Below are positions 54,365 through 64,000 of a DNA stretch of 64,000 bases, piece after piece. Source of the DNA: Pseudomonas mendocina (GTDB taxonomy: Bacteria > Pseudomonadota > Gammaproteobacteria > Pseudomonadales > Pseudomonadaceae). Below the pieces are notes generated by a model, which saw only the letters and a list, made by a program, of their open reading frames with translations, made no database searches and had not been told where the DNA came from. The translations under genes and the position numbers were made by a program. Position 1 is the stretch's first letter; each line of letters starts with the position of its first letter. The DNA lies in contig NZ_CP027657.1 in the NCBI RefSeq assembly GCF_003008615.1, positions 1,178,001-1,242,000 on the forward strand. Reading direction: 5' to 3'.

Positions 54365-55420
54365 TCAGAGCCCCTGCAGCGCGTCCAGCAGCGCCTGATT
54401 CTGCTCCGGCGTACCAATGGTGATACGCAAGAACTGGGCGATGCGCTGCTGCTTGAAGTGGCGCACGATCACGCCCTGCTCACGCAGACCAGCCGCCAGC
54501 GTGGCAGCATCCTTGCCCGGATGACGAGCGAAGACAAAATTCGCCGCCGAGGGCAGCACCTCGAACCCCAGGGCCTGTAAACCGGCAATCACTACCTCGC
54601 GACTGTCGATCACCTGCTTGCAAGTCTTCTCGAAGTAGTCACGATCCTCGAACGCCGCAGCCGCGCCCACGATGGCCATGCGGTCGAGCGGATAGGAGTT
54701 GAAACTGTTCTTGATCCGCTCCAGTGCCTCGATCAGATCCGGGTGGCCGACCGCGATGCCGACGCGCAGACCAGCCAGCGAACGCGACTTGGACAGGGTC
54801 TGGGTGACCAGCAGGTTCGGATACTTGTCGACCAGGCTGATGGCCGTCTGGCCGCCGAAGTCGATGTACGCCTCGTCCACCAATACTACGGAATCCGGGC
54901 TGCCTTGCAGCAACCGCTCGACGGCATCGAGCGGCAACAGGCAGCCGGTCGGCGCGTTGGGGTTGGGGAAGATGATGCCGGCATTCGGCCGCGCGTAATC
55001 CTCGACACGAATCTGGAAGGCGTCATCCAGCGGCAGCGCCTCGTAGTCGATGCCATACAGCCCACAGTAAACCGGGTAGAAGCTGTAGGTGACATCCGGG
55101 AACAACAGCGGCTTGCCATCGTGCTGGAACAGGCCGTGGAAGGCATGCGCCAGCACCTCGTCGGAACCATTGCCGACGAAGACCTGGCCAGTCTGCACCC
55201 CGTAATAGTCGGCCACCGCCTGCTTCAGGCGATCGCCGTTGGGATCCGGGTACAAGCGCAGGTTGTCGTTCAGCTCGGCCTGCATAGCCGCGATGGCCTT
55301 CGGCGACGGGCCATAGGGGTTCTCATTGGTGTTGAGCTTGACCAGCTTGCTCAACTTGGGCTGCTCACCCGGCACGTAGGGCACCAGGTCTTTGACGAAG
55401 GGGCTCCAGAATTTGCTCAT
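54365..55420 (-). CDS. hisC: histidinol-phosphate aminotransferase
   Basis: A 351-residue fold-I PLP aminotransferase. [13 protein letters not shown] is the usual HisC N-terminal motif, [13 protein letters not shown] the cofactor region, and the PLP Lys is in [16 protein letters not shown]. It converts imidazole acetol phosphate to histidinol phosphate. The ATG at 55420 has GAAGG about 5-6 bases upstream. It follows hisD, with a REP pair in the 79-base gap. Confidence 0.93.
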   Translation of the reverse strand: MSKFWSPFVKDLVPYVPGEQPKLSKLVKLNTNENPYGPSPKAIAAMQAELNDNLRLYPDPNGDRLKQAVADYYGVQTGQVFVGNGSDEVLAHAFHGLFQHDGKPLLFPDVTYSFYPVYCGLYGIDYEALPLDDAFQIRVEDYARPNAGIIFPNPNAPTGCLLPLDAVERLLQGSPDSVVLVDEAYIDFGGQTAISLVDKYPNLLVTQTLSKSRSLAGLRVGIAVGHPDLIEALERIKNSFNSYPLDRMAIVGAAAAFEDRDYFEKTCKQVIDSREVVIAGLQALGFEVLPSAANFVFARHPGKDAATLAAGLREQGVIVRHFKQQRIAQFLRITIGTPEQNQALLDALQGL

Positions 55421-55442
55421 CTGCCCTTCTCTCCTCGAATGC

Positions 55443-55498
55443 GTAGGGTGCGCTGTGCGCACCGCGAATAATCAATAGGCGCGCGTGACGCGCCCTAC
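55443..55498. repeat. inverted REP pair between hisD and hisC
   Basis: A GTAGG-headed copy on the plus strand (55443-55463) faces a minus-strand copy (55498-55478) with the GTAGGGCGCG variant head. The minus copy begins one base after the hisD stop codon. In mRNA the pair could slow decay or reduce hisC relative to hisD. Confidence 0.65.
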
Positions 55499-55499
55499 A

Positions 55500-56807
55500 T
55501 CACTTGATTCGGTACTCGGCGCTGCGCGCATGCGCAGTCAGCGACTCGCCACGTGCCAGCACCGAGGCGCTTTTGCCCAGCTCCGACGCCCCATCCGGCG
55601 AGCAGAAAATGATCGAAGACCGCTTCTGGAAGTCATAAACACCCAGTGGCGAGGAAAAGCGCGCAGTACCGGAGGTCGGCAGCACATGGTTGGGGCCGGC
55701 CACGTAGTCGCCCAGCGCCTCAGCGGTGTAGCGCCCCATGAAGACTGCGCCAGCATGGCGAATCTGCGGCAGCCAGGCTTCCGGGTCGGCCACCGACAGC
55801 TCCAGGTGTTCCGGGGCGATACGATTGGCCACTTCGATGGCCTGTGCCATGTCGGCCACCTGGATCAGCGCGCCACGGCCTTCCAGCGAGGTGCGGATGA
55901 TCTCGGCACGCTCCATGGTCGGCAGCAGCTTGGCGATGCTTTCAGCGACGCGGTCGAGGAAAGCGGCATCCGGGCTGACCAGGATCGACTGGGCGTCCTC
56001 GTCGTGCTCCGCCTGGGAGAACAGATCCATGGCGATCCAGTCCGGATCGGTCTGGCCATCGCAAACCACGAGAATCTCGGAAGGCCCGGCGATCATGTCG
56101 ATGCCGACCTTGCCGAACACGTGACGCTTGGCGGTGGCCACGTAGATGTTGCCGGGGCCGACGATCTTGTCCACCGGCGGCACACTTTCGGTGCCATAGG
56201 CCAACGCAGCCACGGCCTGAGCACCACCGATGGTGAATACGCGGTCGACCCCGGCGATGGCCGCAGCGGCCAGGACGATTTCGTTGATCTCGCCACGCGG
56301 GGTCGGTACCACCATCACCACCTCGGGCACGCCGGCAACCTTGGCAGGGATGGCGTTCATCAGCACCGACGACGGGTAGGATGCCTTACCACCCGGCACA
56401 TACAGGCCGGCACGATCCAGCGGGGTAACCTTCTGCCCCAGCACGGTGCCGTCAGCTTCGGTGTAGCGCCAGGAATCCTGCTTCTGCCTTTCGTGATAAA
56501 TGCGCACGCGCTCGGCTGCCACTTCAAGAGACTGGCGTTGCTCGACACTGATGCGGGTCAGGGCCAACTCCAGACGCTCACGCGGCAGGATCAGGTCGGC
56601 CATGCTGGCGACTTCCAGACCATCGAAACGCTGGGTGTATTCGACCAGAGCGGCGTCGCCACGCTCACGCACGGCCTGGATGATTTCCAGTACACGCTGG
56701 TTGACGCCATCGTCGGACACACTCTCCCAGCTCAGCAGATGATCCAGGTGTCGGGCGAAATCCTGGTCAGCGGCGTTGAGTCGGCGAACAGCAATGGGAG
56801 CGGTCAT
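55500..56807 (-). CDS. hisD: histidinol dehydrogenase
   Basis: A 435-residue zinc enzyme that catalyses the last two oxidations of histidine synthesis. [24 protein letters not shown] is the family signature; the zinc and catalytic residues lie in [27 protein letters not shown] (Gln, His, Glu) and PEHLEL. The length is normal. It follows hisG by 123 bases, and hisC is next. Confidence 0.95.
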   Translation of the reverse strand: MTAPIAVRRLNAADQDFARHLDHLLSWESVSDDGVNQRVLEIIQAVRERGDAALVEYTQRFDGLEVASMADLILPRERLELALTRISVEQRQSLEVAAERVRIYHERQKQDSWRYTEADGTVLGQKVTPLDRAGLYVPGGKASYPSSVLMNAIPAKVAGVPEVVMVVPTPRGEINEIVLAAAAIAGVDRVFTIGGAQAVAALAYGTESVPPVDKIVGPGNIYVATAKRHVFGKVGIDMIAGPSEILVVCDGQTDPDWIAMDLFSQAEHDEDAQSILVSPDAAFLDRVAESIAKLLPTMERAEIIRTSLEGRGALIQVADMAQAIEVANRIAPEHLELSVADPEAWLPQIRHAGAVFMGRYTAEALGDYVAGPNHVLPTSGTARFSSPLGVYDFQKRSSIIFCSPDGASELGKSASVLARGESLTAHARSAEYRIK

Positions 56808-56930
56808 GGCAAAGCCTCGTGTAATGGCAAATCTCAGGCGCCGCTAGAGTAGCAAGCCCACCGTGCGGGCACCTGAGAATTTGGCTATGACACGGATAGG
56901 CGCGCGCGGCATTTCGCCGCGCGAAAGGTA

Positions 56931-57566
56931 TCAGTGCGAATGTCGCGCCTCGACGGCGCCACGCAGGGTTTCGATCAGCGACTGAATGCGCGCGTGCTGC
57001 ATCTTCATCGACGCCTTGTTGACGATCAAGCGCGAGCTGATCGTAGCGATCAGTTCCTGCGGTTCCAGACCGTTGGCACGCAAGGTGTTACCGGTGTCGA
57101 CCACGTCGATGATCTTGTCGGCCAGCCCCACCAGCGGCGCCAGCTCCATCGAGCCGTACAGCTTGATGATGTCGACCTGACGACCCTGCTCGGCGTAGTA
57201 GCGCTTGGCGACGTTGACGAACTTGGTGGCCACGCGCAGACGGCCTTTCGGCTCCGGCGCACCAACCTTGCCGGCGGTCATCAGCTTGCACTTGGCGATC
57301 TGCAGATCCAGCGGCTCGTAGATCCCCTGACCGCCGTATTCCATCAGCACATCCTTGCCCGCCACGCCGAGGTCAGCAGCGCCGTGCTCGACGTAGGTCG
57401 GCACGTCGGTGGCCCGCACGATCAACAGGCGCACGTCATCCTGAGTAGTCGGGATGATCAGCTTGCGGCTCTTGTCCGGGTTCTCGGTCGGCTCGATGCC
57501 TGCAGCCGCCAGCAACGGCAGAGTGTCATCGAGAATACGGCCTTTGGACAGGGCGATGGTCAGCAT
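56931..57566 (-). CDS. hisG: ATP phosphoribosyltransferase, short form
   Basis: A 211-residue HisG of the short type, which needs the regulatory subunit HisZ encoded elsewhere. [18 protein letters not shown] is the start and [18 protein letters not shown] [18 protein letters not shown] the PRPP-binding loop. It carries out the first step of histidine synthesis. The 123 bases after it are non-coding. Confidence 0.94.
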   Translation of the reverse strand: MLTIALSKGRILDDTLPLLAAAGIEPTENPDKSRKLIIPTTQDDVRLLIVRATDVPTYVEHGAADLGVAGKDVLMEYGGQGIYEPLDLQIAKCKLMTAGKVGAPEPKGRLRVATKFVNVAKRYYAEQGRQVDIIKLYGSMELAPLVGLADKIIDVVDTGNTLRANGLEPQELIATISSRLIVNKASMKMQHARIQSLIETLRGAVEARHSH

Positions 57567-57589
57567 GAAACGGTTTCCTTGAACGGAAG

Positions 57590-57617
57590 CGGCCGCTCCG
57601 ACAGGGAGCGGCCCTAC
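57590..57617 (-). repeat. REP-like hairpin between murA and hisG
   Basis: GTAGG head on the minus strand, then GCCGCTCC / GGAGCGGC with a 5-base loop. It is a different stem sequence from the GGTGCGC family but has the same head. It lies in the 69-base gap between murA and hisG. Confidence 0.5.
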
Positions 57618-57635
57618 GGCAACGAACGCAGGTAA

Positions 57636-59163
<1,528 letters not shown>

Positions 59164-59211
59164 GCTCGACCTCGACTGACGCATTCGGGCACCTGAGCCC
59201 GCGGGTCGGCC

Positions 59212-59240
59212 ATCATACAAAAAAGCCCCCCGCCTGCGAA
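59212..59240 (-). promoter_or_regulatory. candidate promoter for ibaG-murA-his genes
   Basis: On the minus strand TTCGCA (59240-59235) and TATGAT (59217-59212) are 17 bases apart. The 219-base gap between mlaB and ibaG is large enough for a promoter; the -35 box is poor (4 of 6). Confidence 0.3.
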
Positions 59241-59382
59241 CCCCGTACATAGCGGCGCTGACGGAACACCAGGAAAAATCGACACATCGACGCTAGGGCA
59301 GACTCAGGAGCGAGGCGAACGTCCGCTTTGTCATGCAGGGTTCCATTGGAATACCTGCGGCGTACTGCTTCGCGAGCACGCA

Positions 59383-59709
59383 CTACTCTCTTCGTTCTTG
59401 AGGTGATTCCAGCGGCAACACGTCCAGCAAACCACTGACCTGGGCAATTTGGCGCATGTCTTCGGGCAACGCACTGATCGACAGTTCCCGCCCAGCCTTG
59501 TGCGCATCCCGCGTGAACGCCAGCAGCAACGCCAGACCAACGCTGCTGGACTTTTCCACAGCGCTGCAGTCGAGCGCCAGACGCGTCATACGGCTGGCGG
59601 CAATCAGCCGCGCCCCCTGTTCACGCAGCAACGGGCCGGTGCTGTAATCCAGCACGCCAGCGAGCTGCAACTGCCCAGGCGCGCGCTCGGTGATGCTCGC
59701 CCGGCTCAC
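59383..59709 (-). CDS. mlaB: Mla system STAS-domain protein MlaB
   Basis: A 108-residue STAS-domain protein. LDYSTGPLLREQGARLIA and LALDCSAVEKSSSVGLALLLAF are the typical strands, with Ser in the anti-sigma-antagonist-like position. MlaB is the cytosolic partner that stabilises the MlaFE transporter. The start is a GTG at 59709, which overlaps the mlaC stop (GTGA). Confidence 0.85.
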   Translation of the reverse strand: MSRASITERAPGQLQLAGVLDYSTGPLLREQGARLIAASRMTRLALDCSAVEKSSSVGLALLLAFTRDAHKAGRELSISALPEDMRQIAQVSGLLDVLPLESPQERRE

Positions 59710-60338
59710 GACTCGCCCCGAGCCTGACGCGCCCTGGCCACGGTATCGGCCCAGGTATCGATGACCTTGTCCAGATCGTTGCGATTGCTCTGCATCGACT
59801 GGGCGAACTGGTCACGGAACAGCTTGCCGATGTTGATGCCGTTGATCACCACGTTACGCAGCTTCCAGGTGCCATCGATCGACACCATGGTGTAGGACAG
59901 CGGATAGACGGCGCCCTTGCCGTCACGGATCTCCATGCCGACCGAAGTACGATCACCCTCCGCCTTGCCACTGCCCGACAGCACGCGAATGTCCTGGTTG
60001 TTGTACTCAAGCAGGGCGTTGCCGTAGAACTGCATCAGGCTGCGCTTGAAATTCTCCTGAAAGCGCGTCATCTGCTCGGGCGAGGCCTGGCGCGAATAAC
60101 GCACGGTCATCACGCCGCGGGCGATGCCATCGACATCGACCACCGGGCCGAGAATCTCGTTGAGCGAGTCGTAAAAGGCATTGGGGTCGCTGCGGTAGCG
60201 ATCCTTGTTGGCCTTGAGGTCAGCCAGCAGGGTATCGGTGGTCTGCTGCACCACTTCATGGGCGCTCGGCGCGGCCATGGCCAGCAGCGGCATGGTGGCC
60301 AGGAGCGCCAGCAGGGAGTTACGCACGGTCTTGAACAT
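59706..60338 (-). CDS. mlaC: periplasmic phospholipid-binding protein MlaC
   Basis: A 210-residue protein with signal peptide ending AMAAP. Mature motifs are EILGPVVDVDGIARGVMTVRYSRQASPEQMTRFQENFKRSL and NVVINGINIGKLFRDQF. It ferries phospholipids between the outer-membrane MlaA complex and the inner-membrane MlaFEDB. The ATG at 60338 (MFKTVRNSLLALL) is chosen on the signal peptide; the frame opens to 60356. Confidence 0.92.
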   Translation of the reverse strand: MFKTVRNSLLALLATMPLLAMAAPSAHEVVQQTTDTLLADLKANKDRYRSDPNAFYDSLNEILGPVVDVDGIARGVMTVRYSRQASPEQMTRFQENFKRSLMQFYGNALLEYNNQDIRVLSGSGKAEGDRTSVGMEIRDGKGAVYPLSYTMVSIDGTWKLRNVVINGINIGKLFRDQFAQSMQSNRNDLDKVIDTWADTVARARQARGES

Positions 60339-60352
60339 GTCAGGAGCCCTCA

Positions 60353-60823
60353 TCAATTGGCTTCATCTTTATTGACCGAATTGAGCAGGAATTTGCCAAT
60401 CAGGTCTTCCAGCACCAGCGAGGACTGCGTGTCGTGGATGGTACTGCCGTCCTTGAGCACCTCCTCGTCACCACCGACGCTGATGCCGATGTATTTTTCG
60501 CCAAGCAGACCCGCAGTCAGGATCGACGCAGTGGAATCATCAGGCAGGTTATTGACGCTACCATCGAGCTCCAGGGTCACCCGCCCCATGTAGCTGTCGC
60601 GATCCAGGTCGATGGCCGTGACCTTGCCAATCGTCACTCCGGCCATGGTCACCTTGGAGCGCACGGTCAGCCCGGCGATGTTGTCGAAATAGGCGTAGAC
60701 CTTGTAAGTATCGCCAGCGCTGCCGACGCTCAGGCCACTGACGCGCAGGGCCAACAGCAGCAGGGCCAGCACACCGGCCATGAGAAACAGGCCGACACCA
60801 ATCTCCAGCGTGCGGTTTTGCAT
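60353..60823 (-). CDS. mlaD: MCE-domain protein MlaD
   Basis: A 156-residue protein. One N-terminal transmembrane helix (VGLFLMAGVLALLLLAL) and one MCE domain (TYKVYAYFDNIAGLTVRSKVTMAGVTIGKV). MlaD forms a hexameric ring on MlaE through which lipid passes. It starts at the mlaE stop codon (shared base, TGATG). Confidence 0.94.
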   Translation of the reverse strand: MQNRTLEIGVGLFLMAGVLALLLLALRVSGLSVGSAGDTYKVYAYFDNIAGLTVRSKVTMAGVTIGKVTAIDLDRDSYMGRVTLELDGSVNNLPDDSTASILTAGLLGEKYIGISVGGDEEVLKDGSTIHDTQSSLVLEDLIGKFLLNSVNKDEAN

Positions 60824-61620
60824 CAGAAGTCTCCAAACATCAAAGCGGTCAGAATGAAATCCAGGCCAAGCACGGCCAGCGAGGCATACACCACGGTGCG
60901 CGTGGTCGCACGGCTGATGCCTTCGGATGTAGGCTCGCAGTCATAGCCCTGGAACACGGCGATCCAGGTCACCACGAAGGCGAAGACGACGCTCTTGATG
61001 ATCCCGTTGAGCACATCGTCGTAGAAGGAAACACTGTTCTGCATATTGGCCCAGAACGAGCCTTCGTAGACGCCCAGCCAGTCGACCGCGACCATGGCGC
61101 CCCCCCAGATGCCGACCACGCAGAAGATCATCGACAGCAGCGGCATGGAAATGAAGCCCGCCCACAAACGTGGCGCAACGATGTACTTGAGCGGGTCGAC
61201 ACCAATCATTTCCAGGCTGGAAAGCTGCTCGGTGGACTTCATGTTGCCGATCTCGGCCGTCAGCGCCGAACCGGCACGACCGGCGAACAGCAGCGCGGTC
61301 ACCACCGGGCCGAGCTCACGTAACAGGGTCAGCGCGACCATCTGCCCGACCGCCTGCTCGGAGCCGTAGCTGACTAGGATGTTGTAGCCCTGCAACGCCA
61401 GCACCATGCCGATGAAGATGCCGGAAACGACGATGATCGCCAACGACATGACCCCGACGGCGAACAACTGCTTGATCAGCAGTTGCAGTGGCTTGCCGGC
61501 ACGGCTGCGGCCGAACAGCGCCCTCACCAGGAACAGCACCGAGCGCCCCAGCGTCGCCACCACATCGATACCCGCACGACCGAACAGACGTAGCCGTTCG
61601 AGCGGTGAAATTCTGCGCAT
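60823..61620 (-). CDS. mlaE: ABC transporter permease MlaE
   Basis: A 265-residue permease of the MlaE group with about five transmembrane segments. [72 protein letters not shown] are characteristic. The ATG at 61620 ([11 protein letters not shown]) shares a base with the mlaF stop; the TTG before it is not needed. Confidence 0.94.
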   Translation of the reverse strand: MRRISPLERLRLFGRAGIDVVATLGRSVLFLVRALFGRSRAGKPLQLLIKQLFAVGVMSLAIIVVSGIFIGMVLALQGYNILVSYGSEQAVGQMVALTLLRELGPVVTALLFAGRAGSALTAEIGNMKSTEQLSSLEMIGVDPLKYIVAPRLWAGFISMPLLSMIFCVVGIWGGAMVAVDWLGVYEGSFWANMQNSVSFYDDVLNGIIKSVVFAFVVTWIAVFQGYDCEPTSEGISRATTRTVVYASLAVLGLDFILTALMFGDF

Positions 61621-62429
61621 CAACCTCTCCCCAACAGATCTTCGCGGTAGTCAGGCGCCGGAAAATGGAAAGGCACCGGGCCATCCGGTATACCTTTCAT
61701 GAACTGGCGAATGCGCGGGTTATCCGACTCCATCAGCTCGGCAGGCGTGCCTTGCCCCAACACCTGCGCATCCCCGACGACATAGATGTAGTCGGCAATG
61801 CTGGCAGTTTCTGCCAGGTCATGTGACACCACCACGCTGGTGATCCCCAGCGCGTCGTTGAGCAGGCGAATCAGCCGCACCAGAACCCCCATGGCAATCG
61901 GATCCTGGCCGACGAACGGCTCGTCATACAGCAGAATCTGCGGATCCAGGGCAATCGCCCGCGCCAACGCCACGCGACGCTTCATGCCGCCTGACAACTC
62001 ATCGGGCATCAGTTCGATGGCACCACGCAAGCCCACCGCCTGCAGTTTGAGCAGGACAATGTCACGAATCATTTCTTCAGGCAGTTGAGTGTGTACGCGC
62101 AAGGGGAAGGCGACGTTCTCGAACACATCGAGATCGGTGAACAGCGCACCGCTCTGGAACAACACGCCCATTTGCTTGCGCATGTCGAACAACGCGTCGC
62201 GCGACAATTGCGGCAGGTTGACGCCATTGACCAGAACGTTACCTGCCAAAGGTCGCAACTCGGCAGCGATCAGGCGCAGCAAGGTGGTCTTACCGCAGCC
62301 GGAAGGCCCCATGATGCCGGTCACCTTGCCGCGCGGAATGCGGATGTCGACCTGGTCGAAAATCGCCCGCGCGCCACGCTGAAAACTGACGCCCTGCAAC
62401 TCGATCGCGTACTCGTGCTCGGCGCTCAT
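61620..62429 (-). CDS. mlaF: ABC transporter ATP-binding protein MlaF
   Basis: A 269-residue ATPase. Walker A is [14 protein letters not shown], the signature is [16 protein letters not shown], Walker B is [13 protein letters not shown], and the H-loop is VVSHD. It powers phospholipid movement by MlaEDB to keep outer-membrane asymmetry. The start at 62429 ([11 protein letters not shown]) has AAGGAG 5-6 bases upstream; the frame opens further to 62546 without support. It is the first gene of mlaFEDCB. Confidence 0.94.
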   Translation of the reverse strand: MSAEHEYAIELQGVSFQRGARAIFDQVDIRIPRGKVTGIMGPSGCGKTTLLRLIAAELRPLAGNVLVNGVNLPQLSRDALFDMRKQMGVLFQSGALFTDLDVFENVAFPLRVHTQLPEEMIRDIVLLKLQAVGLRGAIELMPDELSGGMKRRVALARAIALDPQILLYDEPFVGQDPIAMGVLVRLIRLLNDALGITSVVVSHDLAETASIADYIYVVGDAQVLGQGTPAELMESDNPRIRQFMKGIPDGPVPFHFPAPDYREDLLGRG

Positions 62430-62516
62430 CTGAACTCCTTGAAAATCAGGCCATCCTGGCAGACGCCGCCTCCACAAGCGAGGACACGCACCAGTAGAGG
62501 GCCGAAATGGCCGCGG

Positions 62517-62546
62517 ACTATAGCATTTGCTGGACATGCCGCCCAA
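62517..62546 (-). promoter_or_regulatory. candidate promoter of mlaF
   Basis: On the minus strand TATAGT (62522-62517), with a weak TTGGGC 18 bases upstream (62546-62541), about 90 bases before the mlaF start. The 240-base gap between mlaF and kdsD holds both divergent promoters. Confidence 0.35.
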
Positions 62547-62631
62547 TAGCGGCCCATCGCAGCGTTCAGACTTGCGACAGCTTCATCACTGGAGCGACTC
62601 AGCAAAGGTGAGCACTGCCGTCTTTTCTCGT

Positions 62632-62637
62632 TATAAT
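62632..62637 (+). promoter_or_regulatory. -10 box of kdsD
   Basis: A perfect TATAAT 33 bases before the kdsD start. No good -35 box is seen. Confidence 0.4.
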
Positions 62638-62669
62638 CCCCGTCTTTTTTCGCCTAACAGCTCAGCTCA

Positions 62670-63644
62670 ATGAACCAGACTCGCGACCTGATTGCCTCCG
62701 CCCAACGCACCATCCGCCTCGAAATCGAAGCGGTGCAGGAGCTTTTGCCCCGTATCAACGCGGATTTCGTCAAGGCATGCGAGTTGATCCTGAGCTGCAA
62801 GGGGCGTGTAGTTGTGGTTGGCATGGGCAAGTCGGGCCATATCGGCAACAAGATCGCCGCAACGCTTGCCAGTACCGGCACCACGGCCTTCTTCGTTCAC
62901 CCCGCCGAGGCCAGTCATGGCGACATGGGCATGATCACCAAGGATGACATCGTCCTGGCCCTGTCCAATTCCGGCACAACCGCCGAAATCGTCACCCTGC
63001 TACCACTGATCAAGCGCCTGGGAATCCGTCTGATCAGCATGACCGGCAACCCCGAGTCGACGCTGGCCAAGGCCGCCGAGGTCAATCTCGATGCCCGCGT
63101 CTCCGAGGAAGCCTGTCCGCTGAACCTGGCCCCGACGTCCTCGACGACTGCCAGCCTGGTTCTCGGTGACGCGCTTGCCATTGCCCTGCTTGAAGCCCGC
63201 GGCTTTACCGCCGAAGACTTCGCCTTCTCTCACCCAGGCGGAGCACTGGGCCGTCGCTTGCTGCTCAAGGTAGAGAACGTCATGCACAGTGGCGAAAGCC
63301 TGCCCCAGGTCAAACGCGGAACCAGCCTGCGGGACGCGTTGCTGGAGATGACCCAGAAAGGCCTGGGCATGACCACCGTCATAGAGAGCGACGGTCACCT
63401 GGCCGGAATATTCACCGACGGTGACCTGCGCCGCGCACTGGACAAGGGTATCGATGTACGCCATGCGCAGATCGATGAAGTGATGACGCCTCATGGCAAG
63501 ACCGTTCACGCCGAAATGCTCGCCGCCGAGGCTTTGAAGATCATGGAAGACAACAAGATCAGCGCGCTGGTGGTGGTCGACGGCGATGATTACCCTGTCG
63601 GTGCCTTCAACCTCGGCGATCTGCTGCGCGCAGGGGTAATGTGA
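62670..63644 (+). CDS. kdsD: D-arabinose 5-phosphate isomerase KdsD
   Basis: A 324-residue KpsF/GutQ-family isomerase that makes D-arabinose 5-phosphate for Kdo in lipopolysaccharide. The SIS domain (about 40-175) has VVVGMGKSGHIGNKIAATLASTGT and VLALSNSGTTAEIV; AFSHPGGALGRRLLLKVENVM joins it to two CBS domains (about 205-324). The ATG is at 62670. Its stop shares a base with the kdsC start (TGATG). Confidence 0.95.
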   Translation: MNQTRDLIASAQRTIRLEIEAVQELLPRINADFVKACELILSCKGRVVVVGMGKSGHIGNKIAATLASTGTTAFFVHPAEASHGDMGMITKDDIVLALSNSGTTAEIVTLLPLIKRLGIRLISMTGNPESTLAKAAEVNLDARVSEEACPLNLAPTSSTTASLVLGDALAIALLEARGFTAEDFAFSHPGGALGRRLLLKVENVMHSGESLPQVKRGTSLRDALLEMTQKGLGMTTVIESDGHLAGIFTDGDLRRALDKGIDVRHAQIDEVMTPHGKTVHAEMLAAEALKIMEDNKISALVVVDGDDYPVGAFNLGDLLRAGVM

Positions 63645-64000
63645 TGAACGACCTTCTGCAACGCGCCCGTGCTGTCAAACTGGCTATCTTCGATGTCGAT
63701 GGCGTACTCACCGATGGTCGCCTGTACTTTCTCGAAGACGGCAGCGAATTCAAGACGTTCAACACCCTCGACGGCCATGGCATCAAGATGCTGATCGGCT
63801 CGGGCGTACGCACCGCCATCATCAGCGGCCGCAAGACACCCGTAGTCGAGCGCCGTGCCAACAACCTCGGCATCCAGCACCTGTTCCAGGGCCGCGAAGA
63901 CAAGCTCGTCGTTCTCGACGGCCTGCTTGCCGAACTCGGCCTAAGCTATGAGCAGGTCGCCTATCTCGGCGACGACCTGCCGGATCTTCCAGTTATTCGC
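63644..64000 (+). CDS. kdsC: 3-deoxy-D-manno-octulosonate 8-phosphate phosphatase, N-terminal part
   Basis: The first 119 codons of a HAD phosphatase. FDVDGVLTDGRLYF holds the nucleophile Asp (Asp16 or nearby) and acid Asp two residues on; KTFNTLDGHGIKML, IISGRKTPVVERRANNLGI and YLGDDLPDLPVI are KdsC motifs. It dephosphorylates Kdo 8-phosphate. It is translationally coupled to kdsD and runs off the right edge. Confidence 0.93.
   Translation, partial: MNDLLQRARAVKLAIFDVDGVLTDGRLYFLEDGSEFKTFNTLDGHGIKMLIGSGVRTAIISGRKTPVVERRANNLGIQHLFQGREDKLVVLDGLLAELGLSYEQVAYLGDDLPDLPVIR

Overview
The window looks like the chromosome of a Pseudomonas, most likely from the P. mendocina/P. oleovorans side of the genus. 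This is inferred from the high GC content, the P. aeruginosa-like order of several blocks (cysNC-cysD, nif3, algW, hisC-hisD-hisG-murA-ibaG-mlaBCDEF-kdsD-kdsC; sltB3-like next to lipA; piuA-piuC) and dispersed GTAGG-headed REP-like hairpins in many gene junctions. I see no rRNA, tRNA, CRISPR array, prophage or insertion sequence. Both edges cut genes: pxpA at the left and kdsC at the right.

Layout. 1-11.6 kb is an iron-acquisition area: a CirA/FepA-type TonB receptor, piuA and piuC, a FMN-dependent alpha-hydroxyacid oxidase, and the PepSY/diflavin reductase piuB, with ornithine decarboxylase speC between piuA and piuB. Fur-like boxes lie in front of the iron genes. 11.6-20 kb is housekeeping and small enzymes: prfC, a NYN protein plus DEDDh exonuclease operon, a YbaK-type deacylase, a YciC-like membrane protein, a VOC protein, two solute-binding proteins flanking an EEP phosphohydrolase, and a thioredoxin fused to an Lgt-like membrane domain.

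20.1-29.4 kb is the most accessory-looking region: a tripartite tricarboxylate transporter (tctA, tctB, tctC), a RraA-fold aldolase-like gene, an IclR regulator, an MFS exporter, a D-2-hydroxyacid dehydrogenase and an OprD-type porin. Three promoters here carry copies of a palindromic motif (TGAAA-N5-TTTCA, or its right half), which suggests one regulon for uptake and oxidation of an unidentified organic acid.

29.4-46.3 kb holds hrpB, a lipoprotein, a cation efflux protein, a candidate minus-strand small RNA, an Lrp regulator, a globin, rluE, an alcohol dehydrogenase, a MocR regulator divergent from a threonine dehydratase, amn, a cobalamin riboswitch in front of a lone CbiM-like permease, and a TetR/acyl-CoA dehydrogenase/thioesterase operon controlled by a very large inverted repeat.

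46.5-64 kb holds arfA (with a terminator inside its coding region), an SltB3-like lytic transglycosylase, lipA, the sulfate activation genes, nif3, algW, the histidine genes, murA, ibaG, the Mla phospholipid-transport operon and the start of the Kdo pathway. This part is mainly cell-envelope biogenesis and its stress sensing, in conserved Pseudomonas order.
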